64,000 nt of DNA from an uncultured Saprospiraceae bacterium. GTDB taxonomy: Bacteria > Bacteroidota > Bacteroidia > Chitinophagales > Saprospiraceae. Under the pieces are notes generated by a model. That model was not told the DNA's origin and ran no database searches. It worked only from the letters and a program-made list of their open reading frames with translations. The stretch covers positions 1 to 64,000 of the forward strand of contig CALHAM010000041.1 of the NCBI GenBank assembly GCA_937934275.1. Direction: 5' to 3'. The position numbers and the translations under genes were made by a program. Of the stretch, positions 61,051-64,000 are shown piece after piece. Position 1 is the stretch's first letter. Every line of letters begins with the position of its first letter.

Positions 61051-62388
61051 ATGTTTATGACTCGGCAGACCCTTGTTGTGGCGTTGTTGCTTTTGTTGGC
61101 TCAGGCGTGCAGTCCGCTGCGGCAAGCCCGGCGAACCGAGCAAGCCGTAGAGCGCTCGGCGGTGTTTGCGCAGGGTCTGACGGGTTTTGCCTTGCTCGAT
61201 GCTGAAACGGGTCGCCTTCTGGCCAACGTCCGCGGTGATCGCTACTTCACTCCGGCCTCCAACGCCAAAATTCTGACTCTTGCAGCTTGCTTACAGCTGT
61301 TGCCCGACACCCTCCCCGCCCTTGAAGTGCGGCCCTTTGCTACCTCAGCAGCTGAAACCACGCCGCGCCTGTTGGTGCGAGGCTTGGGCGATCCCTCCTT
61401 CTTACATCCGCATTTCCAGCAATGGCAAGGTCCTTTCGAATTCCTGCGCCGGCGTCCAGAGCCGCTGTGGCTTTGCCCGCGCCCCGAGCGCATCGAGCGT
61501 TTCGGCCCTGGCTGGGCGTGGGACGACTACGCCGAGGACTTTCAGCCCGAGCGCAGCGCCTTACCCCTCTATGGCCACCTGCTGTACATTCGCTCCTCTA
61601 CCTCAGGCGGCGTGAAGGTGTGGCCGTCCCGCTTTCGCGACAGCTGTCGCACAGAGGCCGCCTGCTCGGCGCCAAGGCGAAGCGAATGGACCAACCGCTG
61701 GACGTTGCCCGCCCCCACAGCAACCGAACCCACGACCTACTGGTCGCCCTTCATTCCCAACAACTTACCTCAACTGCTGGCCGATACGCTCGGCAAAAGC
61801 ACCGAGTGGCTGCCCGACTCGCTGCAACAACACCTGCCTTCCGACGGCTGGCAAACCCTCTACGGCACCCCCTTAGACACCGTGCTGCGCCGGCTCATGT
61901 ATCAGAGCGACAATTTCATCGCCGAGCAGCTGCTGCTCATGTGCGCCGATCGCCGCTTTGGCTCTCTTCAAACCGATACCCTTATTCGCTGGTTGCTGGA
62001 CAGCGCCTGGGCCGACCTGCCGCAGCGCCCTCGGTGGGTAGATGGCTCCGGCCTGTCGCGCTACAACCTCATCTCTCCGCTGAGCCTCGCCCACCTGTTG
62101 CGCAAACTTTGGCAACAGCAACCCCGCGAGCGTTTGTTCAACCTCTTCGCCGCCGGCGGACGCGACGGCACCCTTTCCCGCTGGTATGCTCCCGAACCGG
62201 GCGAAAACCCCTGGCTCTTCGCTAAAACCGGAACCCTTAGCGGTGTCCATTGTCTGAGCGGCTATCTAGTGGCTCGCAGCGGACGGGTACTCGTCTTTAG
62301 CTTCATGCACACCAACTTTGTAGGCAGCAGCACTCCTTGGAAACGCCAAATGGAACAACTCCTGCGTCAGCTGCGCCAGCAATACTAA
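61051..62388 (+). CDS. dacB: D-alanyl-D-alanine carboxypeptidase/endopeptidase (PBP4 type, S13)
   Basis: 445 residues with a lipoprotein-like start ('LLLLAQACSPLRQA'). The active-site motifs of family S13 are SxxK in 'YFTPASNAKILTLAA', SxN in 'MYQSDNFIAEQLLL' and KTG in 'LFAKTGTLSGVHCLSGYL', with 'VDGSGLSRYNLISP' before the last. It trims or cleaves peptidoglycan cross-bridges in the periplasm. An alternative ATG is at 61057. It converges on the M1 peptidase gene. Confidence 0.92.
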   Translation: MFMTRQTLVVALLLLLAQACSPLRQARRTEQAVERSAVFAQGLTGFALLDAETGRLLANVRGDRYFTPASNAKILTLAACLQLLPDTLPALEVRPFATSAAETTPRLLVRGLGDPSFLHPHFQQWQGPFEFLRRRPEPLWLCPRPERIERFGPGWAWDDYAEDFQPERSALPLYGHLLYIRSSTSGGVKVWPSRFRDSCRTEAACSAPRRSEWTNRWTLPAPTATEPTTYWSPFIPNNLPQLLADTLGKSTEWLPDSLQQHLPSDGWQTLYGTPLDTVLRRLMYQSDNFIAEQLLLMCADRRFGSLQTDTLIRWLLDSAWADLPQRPRWVDGSGLSRYNLISPLSLAHLLRKLWQQQPRERLFNLFAAGGRDGTLSRWYAPEPGENPWLFAKTGTLSGVHCLSGYLVARSGRVLVFSFMHTNFVGSSTPWKRQMEQLLRQLRQQY

Positions 62389-62567
62389 CCGAGGAAGGCG
62401 GTAAAGGAAGTTGCCCCCCGAATAGCTCGAAAAATGAAAAATGGCAAGTGTCTGAGCCAGTGCAGAGAAGCCCGTCAGAGATGTCCCCGCTTTTAACAAA
62501 TTGCGGCGCAAATGCGTACAGAAGCCCGTAGGGCTGCCCCCGTTTGTAGCCTTTGCGGACGCAATCG

Positions 62568-64000
62568 TTATTTCACCCATTCTATACGGATGTAGAAGTT
62601 TTCATCCACCTGGATGTCGGCCGGATTGAGCCGTTGGACGGAGAGCGTTTTCCATTGGGTGGTTGGGTACAGGAAGGTCCAATTTCGCGGAGCAAGGCTT
62701 ATTTTCACCGGCATATCGAAGTCAGGGATGCAATTGCTCCAGCGATAGGCGAGTTGTTTTTTTTCGACTCGGCATTCGAGTACGGGTATTTGGGTGTGAC
62801 GCAGGTATTGCTCAAAGACCTTTTCCAAATTTTTGCCGGTGTGTTGAGTAAGGTAAGCCTCTACCTGAGCACTGCTGACGGTTTGATGGTAAAAATCGCA
62901 ATTTAGTCCGCGGAGGACACTGCGCCACAGCGAGTCGTTATTCACGATTTGGCGGATGGTGTGCAACAGGTTGGCGCCTTTAGGGTACATGTCTTGCGAG
63001 CCGCGCGTATTGACGCCATAGGGGCCAATGATAGGAGCGGCATTAGCGATGGAGCGGCGCAGCCCGCGTAAGTATTCGGCACCGGCCGATTTGCCGTAAA
63101 AGTACTCGACGAAGAGACCCTCGCTGTAGGAAGTGAAGCCTTCGTGGATCCACATGTCGGCGATATCGCTGTACGTAATGTTGTTGGCAAACCATTCGTG
63201 CCCAGACTCGTGGATGATGATGTAGTCCCATTTTTTGCCGTATCCGGAGTTGGAGAGGTCGCGGCCCAAGTAGCCGTTTCGATAGCCGTTTCCGTAGGCG
63301 ACGGCGCTTTGGTGTTCCATGCCGAGGAAGGGAGTTTCCACCAGTTTATAGCCGTCTTCGTAGAAAGGGTAGGGGCCAAACCAGTACTCAAAGGCGCGAA
63401 GCATATCTTTAGCCTGTCGGAATTGTGTTTTTGCCTTGAGAAGGTTTTCGGGCAAAACGTAGTAGTCAAGCGTGAGGAGGCCTTTTTCGCCGTGGAAGGT
63501 GTCGGCGAAGTGCTCATAAACAGCAACGTTGAGAGTAACGCCGTAGTTGTTGATGGGGTTTTGGACGTGCCATTCAAAAGTACGTGTGCTGTCGGGGTTT
63601 TCCCAGATTTGGCGCAGGCGTCCGTTAGAGATGGCCTGATAAGGTATAGGTACGGTTAAGATGACAGTTTGAGAGTCGGGTTCATCGGCGGGGTGGTCTT
63701 TGCAAGGCCACCAAACGCTGGCGCCTAGGCCTTGACAGGAGGTAGCCACGAAGTGGCGCCCGAGGCTATCGCGTGCCCAACTAAAGCCGCCGTCCCAAGG
63801 GGCATTGCGCGCACGGCGCGGGCGTCCGCGATAATGAAGGGTCAGGGTTTCTATTGAGCCGGGCACTTGCTCTTTTCTTAATTTTAGGTGGTAAATGCCT
63901 TTAGTAACTCGCTCGACGCTCAGAGTTTCGCCCTCTTGCTCAGCGCGCTCAAGAAGGAGTGGGGGCTGCAGGTCAATTTGCATGACTTGCCCGGGTTTCA
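62568..64000 (-). CDS. M1-family metallopeptidase (partial, N-terminus outside window)
   Basis: At least 471 residues; the frame is open through the window edge at 64000, so the start is missing. The zinc centre is 'IIIHESGHEWFANNI' (HESGH) with the third ligand Glu in 'MWIHEGFTSYSEGLF'. 'ETPFLGMEHQSAVAYGNGY' is the GxMEH motif. The protein ends soon after the helical domain with 'IRIEWVK', so no sorting domain is present. It is the third M1 enzyme of the window and converges on dacB. Confidence 0.9.
   Translation of the reverse strand, partial: KPGQVMQIDLQPPLLLERAEQEGETLSVERVTKGIYHLKLRKEQVPGSIETLTLHYRGRPRRARNAPWDGGFSWARDSLGRHFVATSCQGLGASVWWPCKDHPADEPDSQTVILTVPIPYQAISNGRLRQIWENPDSTRTFEWHVQNPINNYGVTLNVAVYEHFADTFHGEKGLLTLDYYVLPENLLKAKTQFRQAKDMLRAFEYWFGPYPFYEDGYKLVETPFLGMEHQSAVAYGNGYRNGYLGRDLSNSGYGKKWDYIIIHESGHEWFANNITYSDIADMWIHEGFTSYSEGLFVEYFYGKSAGAEYLRGLRRSIANAAPIIGPYGVNTRGSQDMYPKGANLLHTIRQIVNNDSLWRSVLRGLNCDFYHQTVSSAQVEAYLTQHTGKNLEKVFEQYLRHTQIPVLECRVEKKQLAYRWSNCIPDFDMPVKISLAPRNWTFLYPTTQWKTLSVQRLNPADIQVDENFYIRIEWVK

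Noticed and set aside
62523..62535. AGCCC/GGGCT hairpin between dacB and the last M1 gene
   Set aside because: A short stem without T-tract in a convergent gap; too weak to call a terminator.
1..64000. CRISPR arrays, insertion sequences, prophage or integrative elements
   Set aside because: No regularly spaced repeats, transposase, integrase or phage structural genes were seen; composition and gene order look like core chromosome.

Overview
This window reads as ordinary chromosome from a member of the Bacteroidota. The evidence is TAnnTTTG-type -7 promoter boxes, very weak Shine-Dalgarno signals, many families largely restricted to this phylum (DUF5723, DUF4292, DUF5995, DUF983 with thioredoxin, PorE-like TPR/PD40/OmpA proteins) and an M1 peptidase ending in a type IX secretion sorting domain. 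The base composition is GC-rich for the phylum, which would suit a Saprospiria- or Cytophagia-like lineage, but I cannot place it further. MiaE, a SCO protein, a CcoI-type copper ATPase, ETF and photolyase point to an aerobic, light-exposed life. I saw no insertion sequence, prophage, CRISPR array, integrase or rRNA. One tRNA (Ser, UGA) is present. Coding density is high. No gene-free stretch exceeds about 300 bases. The longest are 22665-22958, 14985-15271 and 47459-47738, which hold only promoter or terminator material.

Layout. 1-225: C-terminal end of a SulP transporter. 383-1219: proC. 1454-9384: a minus-strand block of envelope genes (outer-membrane barrels, an M16 peptidase, a DUF5723 barrel with a large lipoprotein). 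9621-11096: DUF1800. 11115-19794: gpsA, PhoD-like phosphatase, photolyase, prohibitin-like protein, class C beta-lactamase-fold hydrolase, PorE-like protein. 19879-22664: penicillin acylase with a small membrane protein. 22959-25192: P-loop kinase, DUF5995 and APH-like kinase operon. 25204-28986: acyltransferase, ferredoxin-type reductase, BamA-like barrel. 29166-33227: tRNA-Ser, folP, peptide transporter, a 43-residue membrane protein and a toroid protein. 33298-39378: miaE, acpH, an M1 peptidase fused to a probable barrel, an MBL hydrolase and a degenerate ABC-ATPase-like ORF. 39564-43327: a cysteine-rich, possibly metal-related module ending in the T9SS-exported M1 peptidase. 43532-50805: ruvB, RsiV-like lipoprotein, cysteine desulfurase, DUF983, trxA, CcoI ATPase, SlyD. 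51057-56233: SDR, barrel, SCO, small anchored protein, bifunctional nuclease, etfA and etfB. 56384-64000: TPR, DUF4292, EnvC-like protein, paaD, SNase-like protein, lipoprotein, PBP4-type carboxypeptidase and a third M1 peptidase running off the end.

How it fits together. Most genes serve the cell envelope and protein turnover: three M1 and one M16 metallopeptidase, a peptide importer, several barrels and lipoproteins, and PBP4/EnvC wall enzymes. A second theme is redox and metal handling: SCO, CcoI, thioredoxin, cysteine desulfurase, SlyD and the CxGKC/CDICGC proteins. No single dramatic new system stands out. The best candidates for a second look are the split kinase module with DUF5995, the M1-barrel fusion, the pseudo-ABC ATPase, the hairpin leader in front of the cysteine desulfurase gene and the cysteine-rich module at 39.5-41.3 kb.
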